This document shows positions 44,026 through 55,905 of a stretch of DNA of 64,000 nucleotides, piece after piece. The notes beneath the pieces were generated by a model. The model was not told the origin of the DNA. It made no database searches and saw only the letters and a program-made list of their open reading frames with translations. The stretch is from Coptis chinensis (lineage: Eukaryota; Streptophyta; Magnoliopsida; Ranunculales; Ranunculaceae). A program made the translations under genes and the position numbers. Numbering within the stretch: position 1 is the first letter of the stretch; the number at the start of each line of letters is the position of its first letter. The stretch spans positions 55,184,501 through 55,248,500 of the forward strand of contig CM027381.1 in NCBI GenBank assembly GCA_015680905.1, in the 5' to 3' direction.

Positions 44026-45470
44026 TGATAAGCACCCAAAAGTGTATTATGAAACCCCGTTGAGACATATAAATTTGATTAACTATGTGTTTAATAATCA
44101 TGAAATAAATATGTTTTCATACTTTTGCGTGTATTCGCGATAAACATGGAAATATGGTTTTTAAACCCGCAATAAAGCACGAGGAACGACATATATATGA
44201 ATTCTTCCAAATTCGCATGAAGCATCAAACTTCGAAGCTCCTACCTCTTGAACGGGACTCGAATCGACAAGTGAGCTGCTTTCGGACAATCGTATGATGA
44301 ACTCTACGCGATAGGCGGGGAAGTTGTAAAATTGCCCAAAGACCGGACCGCCACTGGACTACACATAGGACCCACTATCATGGGCCCATAAGATTGGATG
44401 AGTCATCAATAATGGAGCATGTCAAGACAAAATGACAAATTATTGGTGCAAAGTTGACACCTTGCATGTAATTAATTAGATTAGGTGTTAATAGTGAAAA
44501 AAAGGCAAGGTGTCACTTTGTTTTAATGTGGTGGATAAAAATGAAGTAAATGTGGTTTGATGTTTCACATGGGAGGAAATGAGATGTCTCTCAAATGGAG
44601 AAGAAAACAAAACAAGGGGGGGACACTCCATTTACTCCCTTGACTTATTTTCCTTACCTTATATTATTTTAGTTCCTTAGCTATTTTTAGTTTTTAGTTT
44701 TAGTTTTTGTAAGAAAGCTTGTAATAGTTTTTAATGGAGGAAACCTTAGTTTTCTTCTAGAAAATAAAAAGCAAGTGAGTTTAGTTAGTTTTTCTTCTTC
44801 TTCTTTCTCTCTCTTTTGTTCTTCTAGCTTGTAATTCATCATCCCAAGGATCATGAGCTAACTTCTCTTTTGGGGAGTTAATCCATCTCATGTGAGGGAG
44901 AATATTTGTGGTTGGCTTGGCAGGTTGTTAGGAAGAACAACTAGACCTGCATCCTATCCCAAAATGATAGTTGGTGTAGTGTCTAGTTAGGAATCAAAGT
45001 AATGAGCTTAGAGATAAGTCATTGCTTGGTTCCACTTGCTAGCATGTATGAACTCTTTAATGAGCCATACATGTTAGGGATCAAGTTTTCTTCCATTAGG
45101 GCTTGTCTATGATTCTAGGAAGAATCAAATGAACCTGTTCAAATCAACAACTAAATGTTATTTTCACATGAGGAGGATTAGCTCTCCACCTTTTCTTTAG
45201 TAAATTGAATTTTGTATTAATTGCATGATTTTCAAATCTTAATGTTTTTTTCTTTAATGTTTGTATAGGAAAGAAACCTAGCAGTAGTAGTAAACTTACT
45301 CACTAGTTCCCTAAGAGTAACAACCAATTTGTAGTTGTCCTAGACTTTAGGTTGGCTCGAATCCTTATTCCAACTTTACGAAACGAAGATCGTGTGTAAG
45401 GAACTTTGAGTTCGCTTTCACATCAAATTAGAGAGTCAAATCTCTAACGTAGTAAAAAAAGCTAATATCA
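44026..45470 (+). repeat. Athila-3 5' LTR
   Basis: 1445 bp, from TGATAAGCACCCAAAAGTG to GCTAATATCA. The start resembles that of the Athila-1/2 LTR (TGATAAGAGCCCAAAA) and the end is followed at once by the PBS. No second LTR is in the window, so limits rest on end motifs. Confidence 0.75.
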
Positions 45471-45473
45471 AAA

Positions 45474-45486
45474 TGGCGACGCTGCC
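45474..45486 (+). promoter_or_regulatory. Primer binding site of Athila-3
   Basis: TGGCGACGCTGCC, three bases after the LTR, aligned with TGGCGCCACTGCC of Athila-2. Confidence 0.75.
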
Positions 45487-45968
45487 ATTCTAAAGACCCA
45501 AGGACCTGTGCTTGCAAACTGGAATTGCTCCAAGGGGAAACCCCCCACGCTCATCCTTTCATATATTTCTTTTTCTTATGTTTTCTTCGCTTTTTTTTTT
45601 AAATTTCCGCATTTTTGCTACTGATAAACATTCCGATTTTGGTTGAACTGACAGGTTCCAAATGCTAGGACCTGGAAACTAGGCTACAACAATCACTAAG
45701 CTTACTGTGAAACATTTGGTTTGTTGTGCACGTTTCTTTTATTTGGTGGACTTGCGGGAAGCTTGCAGGTTCCAAATTTTAAATATTTTTGCATGCTTCA
45801 CATGTATGTAGTTATTATGTTGTAGTTAATGGACTATATTTTGCGTATTAGGTTAGTAATATGCATGAATCATGTGAATACGCTTGTGAATATATATATG
45901 CGTTAATCGGTCATGAATTACATATTAATGTATATATACATACAAATGGACTGCTTTTGTTTTGCATC

Positions 45969-45971
<3 letters not shown>

Positions 45972-46010
<39 letters not shown>
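45972..46010. repeat. (AT)n microsatellite
   Basis: About 39 bases of uninterrupted TA/AT repeat, followed by a shorter tract after a break. Confidence 0.95.
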
Positions 46011-46018
<8 letters not shown>

Positions 46019-46782
46019 TATTAAGCATATATATATATATTAAATGAGTGATTATTTGCATGTTAGCATCTATAACTTAAGAGTTATACATAGTAATTAG
46101 GATGTGTTTTGGTATTTTGGCCATAACTTTGGCTACGGTTCTCTGAATCACGCGTGTGAGCTCAATTCGGAAAGATCTCGATGGTGCGCACGTTGTCTCT
46201 TTGATGGAGGTCATTTTTGAGGTCAAAATCAACTGTTTTCCCCTCCAAAATCATCATTTTAGAAAATGGTGTTGTTTAATAAGTCGATTTTGTCAAGAAA
46301 GAGGAGAACATTCCAACGAGGGTTAAAATCTGAGTTGGGTAAGTTGTTTCTAAACCCTACGGGGTAAAGCTGCTCTCTATATGACACTCGCAATCTCAAT
46401 AAGTATTATCGAAATCGAATTATTATGCAATACAAGAGTCGTATTTTAGTTTATGTATAATACTTTGCATGTTTAGTTTTGTCGTATTATTCTCATTGAT
46501 GTATACTATATTCAAGATGCTAATGTATTTAGATAATTATGAGTGATTCAAATTTGCACATTATTGTTGATATACATTTACGTAATATCGATTTACAAAT
46601 TAGCGCACATATCATTATTGATGTATATTTGCCATGCATTATGGAAGTATTTATCGATGACACAAGCTTGCCTATTCGTATAGCTATACGTATGAGTAGA
46701 CTATCTTCACATGCTACTGCACCTAGTATTGTATGAGTAGATCGTATTTGCATGTTTGTATTTTAACCCCTACTTAAATCTT

Positions 46783-46814
46783 AAAAAATAAAATAAAATA
46801 AAATAAAATAAAAT
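46783..46814. repeat. (AAAAT)n microsatellite
   Basis: Six consecutive AAAAT pentamers in the Athila-3 leader. Confidence 0.9.
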
Positions 46815-47103
46815 TAATACCGCCTTTGCATAAATTTTAATTCCATAAATCTTAATCATATTCCAATGGTGTCTAGGAAACTTGAAAGATTGAGGTTACT
46901 TAATTAGAACCGTGCTTGCACGAAAAGCCTCCCTCATATCTCTCTTGTGACATGGCTGTTGGTTTATGCACAGGTATTCCTAGCTTCACTGCTACGTTAG
47001 CAGCAGCTTAGGCATATGTTGTTCAACTCTAATGCTTGAGATAATTATAAAATTTGAGTCCTACTAAATTCCTTCTGTAAGTTAGATCTAATTTTATGCT
47101 TGC

Positions 47104-49565
47104 ATGAGATTAAGGTCTGGTTCCACTAAAGAAATTGAACATACCTATCGTTGAAAAAAATACGATAAGAAATTGCATAAGTTCTCATCTAATAATTGTT
47201 CTTCTTCTGCTAATTACCTTCATCACGATCCTTCGTCGCCATCAACTTCTGTCATTATGGTCTACGATCCTCCACCAGCAGAGAAGCCCCTCTCGGACTT
47301 CTATACTGCATTACAGGAAGGACCTTCTTCCTGCATTAAACTTGAGGACATTGTCGGTGATTTTCATATCCCACCAAATGTTTTCAGTTTGTTACCTATA
47401 TATCATGGTTTGGAGCACGAAAAACCTTATAATCATCTTCGTAGGCTTCAACAAGTGGCAACAACATTTCACCATCCAGTAGTCTATAAGGAACAACTCT
47501 TGCTTCGACTGTTTCCATTCACTTTAGCGGAAAAAACGTCAATCTGGCTAGCAGGACAACAGCCACAGTCCATAGATACATGGAATAGACTAGTTCAAGC
47601 TTTCATGCTTCAGGTTTTACACTCGAGAAAAAAACCGAAATGCTTTGAAAATTCAATTCTTTTCGTCAAAATCCTCATGAATCCTTTACGAAGCATGGAG
47701 TCGTTTTCTCGATCTTACGTTAGAATGTCCTCATCACCATTTGGACAAAGCCGTCCTTGTTCGTTCATTCTTTAATGGTCTTTCTTCGATCATCAAAAGA
47801 AACTCTTGATATAATGAACGGCGGTTGCTTCATAGACAAAGGAGCTACCGAAGCTTATACTTTTCTTGAAAAACAAGCGAAAAAAGGTACACTTTGGAGT
47901 AACACCGAAGTCGCCCCTCGGTCATCAAAGGACAATGTTACAAAGGCCACATCTATTTTTGAGGTAAAACCCGATCCCGAAATAAAAAATTTGATAGAAT
48001 CCCTAACTAAAAAAGTAGATGCCCTTTCAGTTCAAGTAAACGATCAACTACCAAAACCAGTCATGAACGTTGACACCGCCCCATGTGTCCTTTGTCTTAG
48101 TCCTGACCATCCTGATGCATATTGTCCCTTGTTATATGCTTCCCCTACTAAACAATCGGAGGAGGCATGTGCATTCAACATTCCCAATGCACCGTGGAGA
48201 CATCATCTGAATTTCGCTTGGCGCCAAAATAACCAACAAATTGGGGCTCCTCCAGGTTTCGCTATTCCACCTGTTCGACCTACCAACAATTTTATTCCAT
48301 ACCGCCAAGGAAATAATCAACAATACCAACAAGGTCAATTTCAAAATAATTCCAATGCTAACTATCAAACCAATCGCAGCCTTGTGCCAGCTAATCCAGA
48401 TCCCAACTATAATCAACAACTTCTCAGCAATAATCGTGAACTACTACCTGTTGCACAACCTGCGCAACCCGTTTCGGATAGGTCAAACGAGACTTTCTTA
48501 GCTTACATGAACCAACAGTCTCAAATTTTAACGTATATCCAACAATCATTTCAACAATTGGCGCAAGAAAAGAGTCAGAAAGGCGTGTTTCCTAGACAAG
48601 CAGTTCCAAACCCTAAACCAGCAAACACAGCCTTTGAACTTACTAATGCACCTGGTACAAGCACCTCCAATCAAGGTGAGGTGCATGCAATCACTACTCT
48701 ACGATCTGGAAAAAAGGTAGACAATCAAATATGTATGCCAAATGATCAACCAAAGGAATCCGAAGGTTCCAATGAACCAATTTCTAATAATGAACCTACG
48801 GACGATTCACCATATCAAATACAGTCAACATCTCATAATTTAGGAAATAAGCAAGAAGACCCCTTTTCCAAATTCCGTCCTAAGGCACCGTTTCCTGCAC
48901 GCTTGGCAAAGAATAAACCTAATGAGAATTTTGCTAAAATTCGAGAGACTTTTAAAAATTTGACGATCAACTTGCCTTTTCTCGATGCCTTAAAACTATT
49001 ACCAAAACATGCAAAATTTATGAAAGATATGTGCACCACAAAAAGGAGAACTAATATTTCTCAACAAGCGTTCCTCACCGAACAGTTTCCATCCATCACA
49101 GAACACAATGGTATAGTTAAATACAAAGACCCTGGTAGACCAACGGTTCCATGCACCTTAGATGACAAATATACGGCTACTGCGCTACTAGACCTAGGAG
49201 CTAGTGTGAACTTACTTCCATATTACTTATTTAAACAACTAGGTCTTCATGAGCTCAAACCTACCACCATGACTCTACAGTTAGCCGATCGTTCCATAAA
49301 GTACCCAAAAGGAATTGTGGAAAACGTCCTCATAAAAGTCCAAGACTTCTTCTATCCTGTAAACTTTGTTATTTTGGATACAAAAGTTGCATGTGATTCC
49401 ATTCCTATCATCTTAAGATGTCCGTTCCTAGCAACTGCTAATGCTCTTATTAACTGTAAGGATGGTTCAATGACCATGTCCTTCGGAAATCTATCGGTAG
49501 TGGTAAATGTGTTCAAGTTGATGAAACAAATTCCAGAGCCTGACATTGATGGTGAGGTGAACTGA
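47104..49565 (+). pseudogene. Athila-3 gag and protease
   Basis: Starts at ATG 47104 (MRLRSGSTKEIEHTYR) with an in-frame TGA at 47152-47154. It then reads EKPLSDFYTALQEGPSSCIK and LPIYHGLEHEKPYNHLRRLQ, and changes phase near 47640-47770. The following 602-codon frame (47757-49565) holds FLEKQAKKGTLWSN, a CCHC knuckle (CVLCLSPDHPDAYC), an N/Q-rich stretch and FPRQAVPNPKPANTAFEL. The retropepsin part has LLDLGASVNLLPYYLFKQLG. The second motif reads IILRCPFLATANAL where relatives have IILGRPFLAT, so the conserved G is replaced by R. The frame ends at TGA 49563-49565; pol continues in the +1 phase after the insertion. Confidence 0.85.
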
Positions 49566-49569
49566 CAGC
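49565..49569. repeat. Target-site duplication ACAGC of Athila-2, left copy
   Basis: ACAGC directly before TGATAAGAGCCC, repeated exactly at 63503-63507. Confidence 0.95.
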
Positions 49570-51042
49570 TGATAAGAGCCCAAAACTGTAGTTTTAACCC
49601 TGTAACAGGCATACTTTTAGACCAATTATGTGAGTAATAATTAAGAGTTAACACTGATTACGTGTTTTTATGCATTTCAGGTTTCAAAGTCCATTATGTG
49701 CAGAAATGTGCCACTTTAGCCAGATAAAGGAGCTAAGGTCGGTTACTAAGGAGTTTCGTGATTAAAGGCCAAGATTCAAGAAGACAAAGCCTTTCTAAAG
49801 CCCGGTCAAAAGCTGAAAAGTCGACGCGGGCTGAAACAACACACAAGTCAGCAGAACTTCTGAAGGCCGTATCTTTGGACTCAGACCTCGGAATGGGGCC
49901 TAACTTATGTCAAAACGACCGGCTCGGAAAGAGCTTTCCAATGGCCTAAGCCTTGATCCAATCAAAGGAGCAGAAGTGGACGAAAAGTCTGTTGAAGCCA
50001 ACTGCAGCTGAAGAGGCCTTTTTGGACTGAAAGAATTGGGTTTTGGGCCTGATTCTCTGGCCCAAAATATGGCTCCAAGCCCATGCACGATTTTTGGATT
50101 TGGAGATATAAAAAGAAAAGCTTAGCTCTTTGTTAATGGTAGCTAGTTAGACCTAAAACCATATAGATAATTCTAGATCTAGTTTTCAGTAGATTAATTA
50201 AGTTTTAGTTCCATTTTCAATTCTTGTTTTAGATTAAGTCTTTGAATCATTGTTCTTGATTGATTAGATAAATAAAATAGTTATTTTGTCAATTTCGATT
50301 TTTGTCATCTCAATTTATAGATCTAGTTTTAATTCTTGTTGATTATCATTTCGTAGTTTAAGTAGATTGAAACATTGTTAGTTAATTTAGTTAAGTTAGA
50401 ATTTTAATATGATGAGTAGTTATAATTCAATGGGAAATGATGGTTTGATGACTCAAGGCTAAAACCTCCACTAGAGGGGTTGATGAAGCTTTGATGAAAA
50501 CTTAGTGGTATAGTGTAGAAACATTGTAGAATCTATTCCACTCTAGAAGGTCGTGATTCGCCATGAGAATGGGTGGACGACCTCACATGCTAGTTAGTAT
50601 TTGGTAGAAATGCCATGAACACTAGGGATTAGAACTCGAAATTCTTGCCGTAAGAACGTAAGAATCGAGATACAAGAATCTATGCTAGGTTATTAAGTTG
50701 GATTCGAGGTGGATTCAATTCCCCTCTAATCCTTTATCTAGATTCAAAAACAATCATATTTCCATAGCATTCGTAGTTTAAATTCAACATAATCAATTTC
50801 ATATTGTATCGTAGTATAACACCCTTCGTAAATCTCTCATTAGACTTAAGACCGACAAATTAGACTATAAAACATTCCATGCTAGAGAACTAGGAGTGGA
50901 ATGAATTTGTTACTCCACTTTATTTCGATAGAATTGAGAGTAGAAACTTTGATAAATATAGGCTCATAACCTAGTTTAGTTTACTTACGTTTTGAGTTCA
51001 TCGTTCATTTCGTAGGTAAACTATTCATTTTATGTTTTATCA
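49570..51042 (+). repeat. Athila-2 5' LTR
   Basis: 1473 bp, close to 62033-63502. A TATA-like box (GATATAAAAAG) lies at about 50105-50115, preceded within 75 bp by TTGGGCC, GGCCCA and GCCCATG site II-like words. The R region probably begins near 50140. A 64-codon frame at 49758-49949 is present in both LTRs but is most likely non-functional. Confidence 0.95.
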
Positions 51043-51044
51043 AA

Positions 51045-51057
51045 TGGCGCCACTGCC
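51045..51057 (+). promoter_or_regulatory. Primer binding site of Athila-2
   Basis: TGGCGCCACTGCC two bases after the LTR. TGGCGCC fits the tRNA-Asp type PBS reported for Athila-like elements; the second half departs from the usual GTTGCC. Confidence 0.85.
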
Positions 51058-51193
51058 ATCTTAGTTACACTTTAGCATTGTTTTCATAGTAGAATAAGTC
51101 ATTTTTAAGTCCCATTAAACCCACCCACCCTTGTTTGGTTCATACTGTGGTTATCCGTTTCAGCGTTGAAAAATTCTGCGACAAAATTACACT

Positions 51194-51346
51194 GAGCGCG
51201 ATCGCGCCTATAAGGACCGCACCTGTGCCCTATAGCCTGGAACACGAGCGCGACCCGCCCCCATCTTGAGTGCGACTCGCCCTAAAACACTAGAATTTCA
51301 AGTTACATCGGAGCGCGACCGCGCCCTATGCGAGCGCACCCGCGCC
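51194..51346 (+). promoter_or_regulatory. CpG-rich paired motif array, Athila-2 gag leader
   Basis: GAGCGCGATCGCGCC (51194), a weak partner ACCGCACCTGTGCCC (51215), GAGCGCGACCCGCCC (51246), GAGTGCGACTCGCCC (51268), GAGCGCGACCGCGCC (51311) and GAGCGCACCCGCGCC (51332). Within pairs the spacing is 21-22 bp; between pairs it is 52-65 bp. It is strikingly GC-rich in an AT-rich leader. Confidence 0.75.
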
Positions 51347-51578
51347 CTAAGCTAACTTTTCCGGATTTCTATAGGTTTGTTTCGAACTCCGATTTTTTAA
51401 GTTTTCAGTGTTCTAACTTGTTATTTACACTGAACACGCGTAAACAAGACGCTATTCATAAGCGAAGCAAGGACGTTATCAGGTATTCCTTTATTCCATA
51501 CCTTGCATCTCCAGTTAGAGGTTTATACTAAAATATCAAGATTGTTTGGAGTGTTGTCGTGTTTAGACTTAGACTTGC

Positions 51579-53600
51579 ATGAGATTAAGGTCTGGTCGGA
51601 GAAAAACACCGAACGTAATTAACCGTGAGCGTCAACAAACAAATCTATCGAGTATACCAATCACTACACCTCTAGCTACTATTCCACCACCCACGCCAGA
51701 CATAATGGCTGAAGAAAGAGAGACTCCTCTCTCCGACTTTTACAAAGCCTTGAGCGATAGCCCTAAATCTTGCATCGTTCTAGGAGACCGATTGGGGATT
51801 TTCGAATTCCCCAAACATATTTAATTTGTTACCCGTTTTCCATGGTTTAGACCATGAAAAACCTTATCAACACATCGCGTGAGGGATTAAACAAGTCCTT
51901 ACAACATTCCATCATCCTACGGTTGATGCGGAACAAATTAAAGCGAGGGTATTTCCCTTCACCTTAGCCGATAAAGGCAAACATCTTGGTTAGCGCCCAA
52001 GCGCCTAACTCTGTGGACTCGTGGGCTAAACTTGTTCATTTGTTTATGGAACATTTTACCCACCCCTAAAGATGGATGAGATGCTTTCCAAGATTCATTT
52101 TTCCGACAAAATCCTCATGAATCATTTACCGGAGGCTTGGAATCGTTTCACCGATCTGCTTATAGAGTGTCCACACCATAACCTAGCAAAAGACACGTTA
52201 GTATGTGCCTTTTCAAAGGACTTCAACATCACCATAAAGAAGTCCTTGACATAATGAATGGGGTAGTTTCCTAAGTAAAGGAGCCCCGGAGGCTTACAAA
52301 TTTTTAGAAGATCAAACTAAACGTAACAACAATTGGGGGTAGTGATGATATCCCCGCGTTTAGTTCTTCTTCAACAAGAGTTAAGGCCGCCCGGTATGTT
52401 TGAGATGAAACCCGATCTAGAACTAAAAAATTTAATCGAATCTCTAACTAAAAGGTTGAGGCTATTTCGTGCAACAAAAGCCTATCCCCGTCATGAATGT
52501 TAACTCCAACCCATGTAATGTCCGTTTTGAGTCATGAGCACCCGAATCCTATTGTCCTCTCGCCTATGAACAACAACAATTAGAGCAAGACAATGTTTGC
52601 TCCATTAATAGCTATCCTATTCCTAATGCCCCATAGAGACAACATCCCAACTTTAGTTGGCTTAAACAACCAACAAGTTTCACTTCCAAGGGTTAATAAC
52701 CAAAATGTTAGGTTTAACAACTATAATCAAGCTCCACCTAGGCAAGGGCGGGGGGCAAAGTCAGGGAAATTATAATAATTATAACAACCAAAGCGCTTAA
52801 CCACGACAAGGTTTAGCACAAGGTCAGGGTAATTATAATAGTTATAATACCAATAGAGGTATCATTCCGGTTAACAATAGTAACTATCACAACCCATCCA
52901 TAAATAATCAACGTGAGATAGTTCCAGTCGCACCACCTGTGACTACTACACAATCACATCCGGATCGTATAGACGCCTTTATACAGGTTACCTAACAACT
53001 TTTCCAATCAATGACTCAATCAAACCAACAGATCTTACAATCCATAAATCAGGGCATACAACAGTTAGCCCAAGAGAAAGCCCAACCAAAAGGCGTGTTT
53101 CTAGGACAAGCTATACCAAACCTTAAAACAGCAAACACAGCCTTTGAGGTAAACAGAAATACTAGCACGAAAACTACAATCGTAGGTGATCTAAATGCCA
53201 TCACCACCCTCCGTTCTGGAAGAGTGGTTGATAACAAAGTAACTATGCCTATAGTTACCCCATCAAGATACTCTACACGGATATCGAACTAGATACCGAA
53301 ATAGAAACTGAAGAGCCTACCACTGTAGAGGTACCAGTTAAACCACAACCTAAGAAACAGAAAGCCAAGGTTACACATCATGTCGAGCCATACGCTAAAT
53401 ATAGAGCGAAACCACCGTTCCATAAAAAATTAGCCATGCTAACCAGGGATACCAACTTTGAGGAGATTAGGAACGTTTTCAAAAATCTAACGATAAACCT
53501 TCCTTTTCTCGAAGCTATTAAAAAGCTACCTAATCACGCTAAGTTTCTTAAAGAGTTGTGCACTACTAGGCGTAAGACCAACATACCTAAAGCGCTTTCT
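51579..53600 (+). pseudogene. Athila-2 gag
   Basis: Starts MRLRSGRRKTPNVINRER at 51579 and continues TPLSDFYKALSDSPKSCIVL, then loses phase near 51800. Further pieces appear at 52072-52254 (SKIHFSDKILMNHLPEAWNR) and 52384 on (MFEMKPDLELKNLIES-type). The CCHC region near 52515 is damaged (CN-V-R where Athila-1 has CNVC). An N/Q-rich region and QSINQGIQQLAQEKAQPKG (53011-53292) follow. TLRSGRVVDNKVTMP is the second RSG motif seen in all three Athila elements. Many indels; not translatable as one protein. Confidence 0.85.
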
Positions 53601-54093
53601 AACCTGAACAATTCCCAACTTTATCCGAAAAATAATGGAATTGTTAAGTACAAGGACCCCGGTAGATCCCATCTTGTAAAAATGCACTTTAGGAGATTCC
53701 CACACAACGACCGCGTTATTAGACCTGGGGGTGAGTGTTAACTTACTCCCATATTATTTGTATAAACAAATAGGTCTACAGGAAATGCAACCTACAAAAA
53801 TAACGTTGCAATTAGCGGACATGTCAATTAAGTATCCTAAGGGTGTAGTGGAAAACGTGCTTGTTAAGGTTCAGGATTTCTACTATCTTGCTGATTTTGT
53901 TATCCTCGATACAGAAGTCGCTAACGACTCTGTACCAATCATCTTAGGGCGCCCCTTCTTAGCAACTGCCAACGCACTTATAAATTGCCGCGATGGTAAG
54001 ATGTCCTTATCTTTTGGCCATCTTACAGTTGAGGTAAATGTTTTTAAAATGATGAAATAATTACTAGATTCGTCTATAGATGGGGAGGTTAGC
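53601..54093 (+). pseudogene. Athila-2 protease
   Basis: The frame shifts near 53670 and is then open from about 53722: LDLGVSVNLLPYYLYKQIGL (the active-site zone DLG, with V where the other copies have A), QLADMSIKYPKGVVENVLVK, ILGRPFLATANALINC. TAA at 54058-54060 replaces the CAA codon found in Athila-1 and separates it from the PR-RT linker, which is in the same phase. Confidence 0.8.
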
Positions 54094-55455
54094 ATGATCG
54101 AGAGCTTAGCTCAAGATTATTTTAACAACACGTTTCCTGAAAACAATATGTACAAATTCCTTTCTTTTGGAATTTCAGATTTTGTAAATGACTCCTACTT
54201 AGAGGAAGTCAACACCATCCTTGAGTCCACACCAATTGTAGACCCTTCGGTTGCTCCACATATTGAGTATGAAGACTTGCTACCTAAGCAAGTATTCATT
54301 ATGCAAAAGGAAGACCCCGACGAAACATCTATTGATTTTCCTTCCACCCCAGTGCTTAAACCTCTTCCCCCAGAATTAAAATATATTCAACTTGATCCAG
54401 ATGGTAGTCATCCGGTAATAATATCATCTCTGTTATCTAAGAATGAAGAGACACGTTTAATCCGGGTGATTAGGGAACATCGGTCTGCGATTGGTTGGTC
54501 CCTAGCCGACATTAAGGGAATTGACCCTAATGTTTGCACTCATCGTATCCATTTGGAGGATAACGCGAAGACTTCTCGCGAACCTCAGCGTCGCTTGAAC
54601 CCTGCCATGAAAGAAATGGTTAGGGAAGAATTCTTACGCTTACTCGATGCGGGTATCATATACCCAATCTCTGCTAGCGAATGGGTAAGCCCCATTCATG
54701 TAGTTCCTAAGAAATCGGGAGTTACCATGGTTCGTAACGGAAAGGGTGACTATGTTGTCACACAAGGTCCTATGAAATGGAGAATCTGTATTGATTACAG
54801 ACGTTTAAATGCTATGACACGAAAGGATCACTTTCCTTTACCTTTTATAGATCAAATGCTCGAATGCCTAGCTGGTCATGCTTTTTATTGTTTTCTAGAT
54901 GGCTACTCAGGCTATTTTCAGATTATTATTGATATTGATGACCAAGAAAATACCACCTTCACATGTCCCTTTGGAACGTATGCCTATAAACGAATGCCTT
55001 TTGGCCTTTGTAATGCTCCTGGTACCTTCCAGCGGTGTATGCTTCATATATTTAGTGACATGGTAGAGCGCTTTATGGAAGTTTTCATGGATGATTTTTC
55101 TATCTATGGAGACTCCTTCATAGACTGTTTGTCTAACCTGTCTAAGGTTTTGACACGGTGTGAAGAAAAGAGCCTCGTTTTAAACTGGGAAAAGTGTCAT
55201 TTCATGGTGAAAAAGGGCATAGTACTAGGTCACATCGTATCTAGTGATGGCATCGAAGTAGATAAAGCCAAACTAGATAAGATAGCGACCCTACCTAAAC
55301 CACGGACTGTCCGTGATATTAGAGCCTTTCTAGGCCATGCAGGTTTTTATAGGCGGTTTATTAAAGACTTCTCGAAAATAGCTAGGCCCTTAACTAATCT
55401 GCTTTTGAAAGATGCAATCATTGATTTTAATTTTAACTGCATTACGGGCTTTTGA
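54094..55455 (+). pseudogene. Athila-2 PR-RT linker and reverse transcriptase
   Basis: The best-preserved pol block in the window (453 codons). The linker ends in GWSLADIKGIDPNVCTHRIH. RT then shows ASEWVSPIHVVPKKSGVTMV, KWRICIDYRRLNAMTRKDHF, MPFGLCNAPGTFQRCM, the catalytic FMDDFSIYGDS, EKCHFMVKKGIVLGHIVS and FLGHAGFYRRFIKDFSKIA. It would make cDNA from the genomic RNA. The frame is lost just before RNase H by a short indel near 55440. The true polyprotein start is in gag, so the M at 54094 is not an initiation site. Confidence 0.9.
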
Positions 55456-55905
55456 AACTTTAAAAGCCTAACCTCTGCACCAATTATACAGCCTCCCGAT
55501 TGGTCTAAACCTTTCGAACTCATGTGTGATGCTAGTGACTATGCAGTTGGTGCAGTCTTGGGACAAAAACTAGATAATAAGTCCACTGTCATTTATTATG
55601 CTAGTAAAACCTTAAACGATGCTCAACGGAATTATTCAACTACCGAAAAAGAATTCTTAGCTGTCGTTTATGTTTTAGATAAGTTTCGTCCTTATTTGGT
55701 TGGTTCTAAAACTTTAGTTTACACGGACCATGCACGACTTTTTAAGTACCTTCTTGCAAAGAAGGATGCTAAGCAGAGATTAATCCGATGGATCCTTCTC
55801 CTGCAAGAGTTCACATTAGAAATAAAGGACAAAAGAGGGGTCAAAAACGTAGTTGCCGACCACTTATCTAGACTCACAAATGACGATCAAAGTGAATCTG
55901 AGTCC
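55456..55905 (+). pseudogene. Athila-2 RNase H
   Basis: From 55522 the frame reads [20 protein letters not shown] (first catalytic D), [20 protein letters not shown] (catalytic E), [14 protein letters not shown] (catalytic D; one residue longer than the [10 protein letters not shown] of Athila-1 through compensating indels) and [11 protein letters not shown]. Frame is shared with the integrase start. The junction with RT at 55440-55520 contains stops. Confidence 0.85.

Larger units (their letters stand above)
45487..47103 (+). other. Athila-3 leader
   Basis: Non-coding, 1.6 kb, with an (AT)n microsatellite at 45972-46010, a second AT tract to 46040, and a TAAAA-type pentanucleotide repeat at 46783-46814. 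It lacks the CpG-rich motif pairs of Athila-1/2. The AT repeat opens a spurious frame (45861-46043). Confidence 0.7.
44026..49569 (+). mobile_element. Athila-3, 5' part (split by Athila-2)
   Basis: Starts with an LTR (TGATAAGCACCC), a PBS, a 1.6-kb leader, then gag and protease. It is cut at 49569 by Athila-2 and resumes at 63508 in the same orientation. Its LTR and leader are unlike those of Athila-1/2 apart from the ends, so it is a separate family of the same lineage. Its own 3' LTR lies beyond the window. The 5-bp flank before it is ACACA-like (44021-44025, CACAC). Confidence 0.85.

Noticed and set aside
45861..46043. 60-codon frame in the Athila-3 leader
   Set aside because: The second half is an (AT)n microsatellite translated as Y-I repeats.
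49758..49949. 64-codon frame in the LTR, also at 62218-62409, with similar frames in the other LTRs
   Set aside because: Lies in U3 upstream of the TATA-like box, differs between copies at many residues and has no known family. Its repeated presence follows from the LTRs being repeats.
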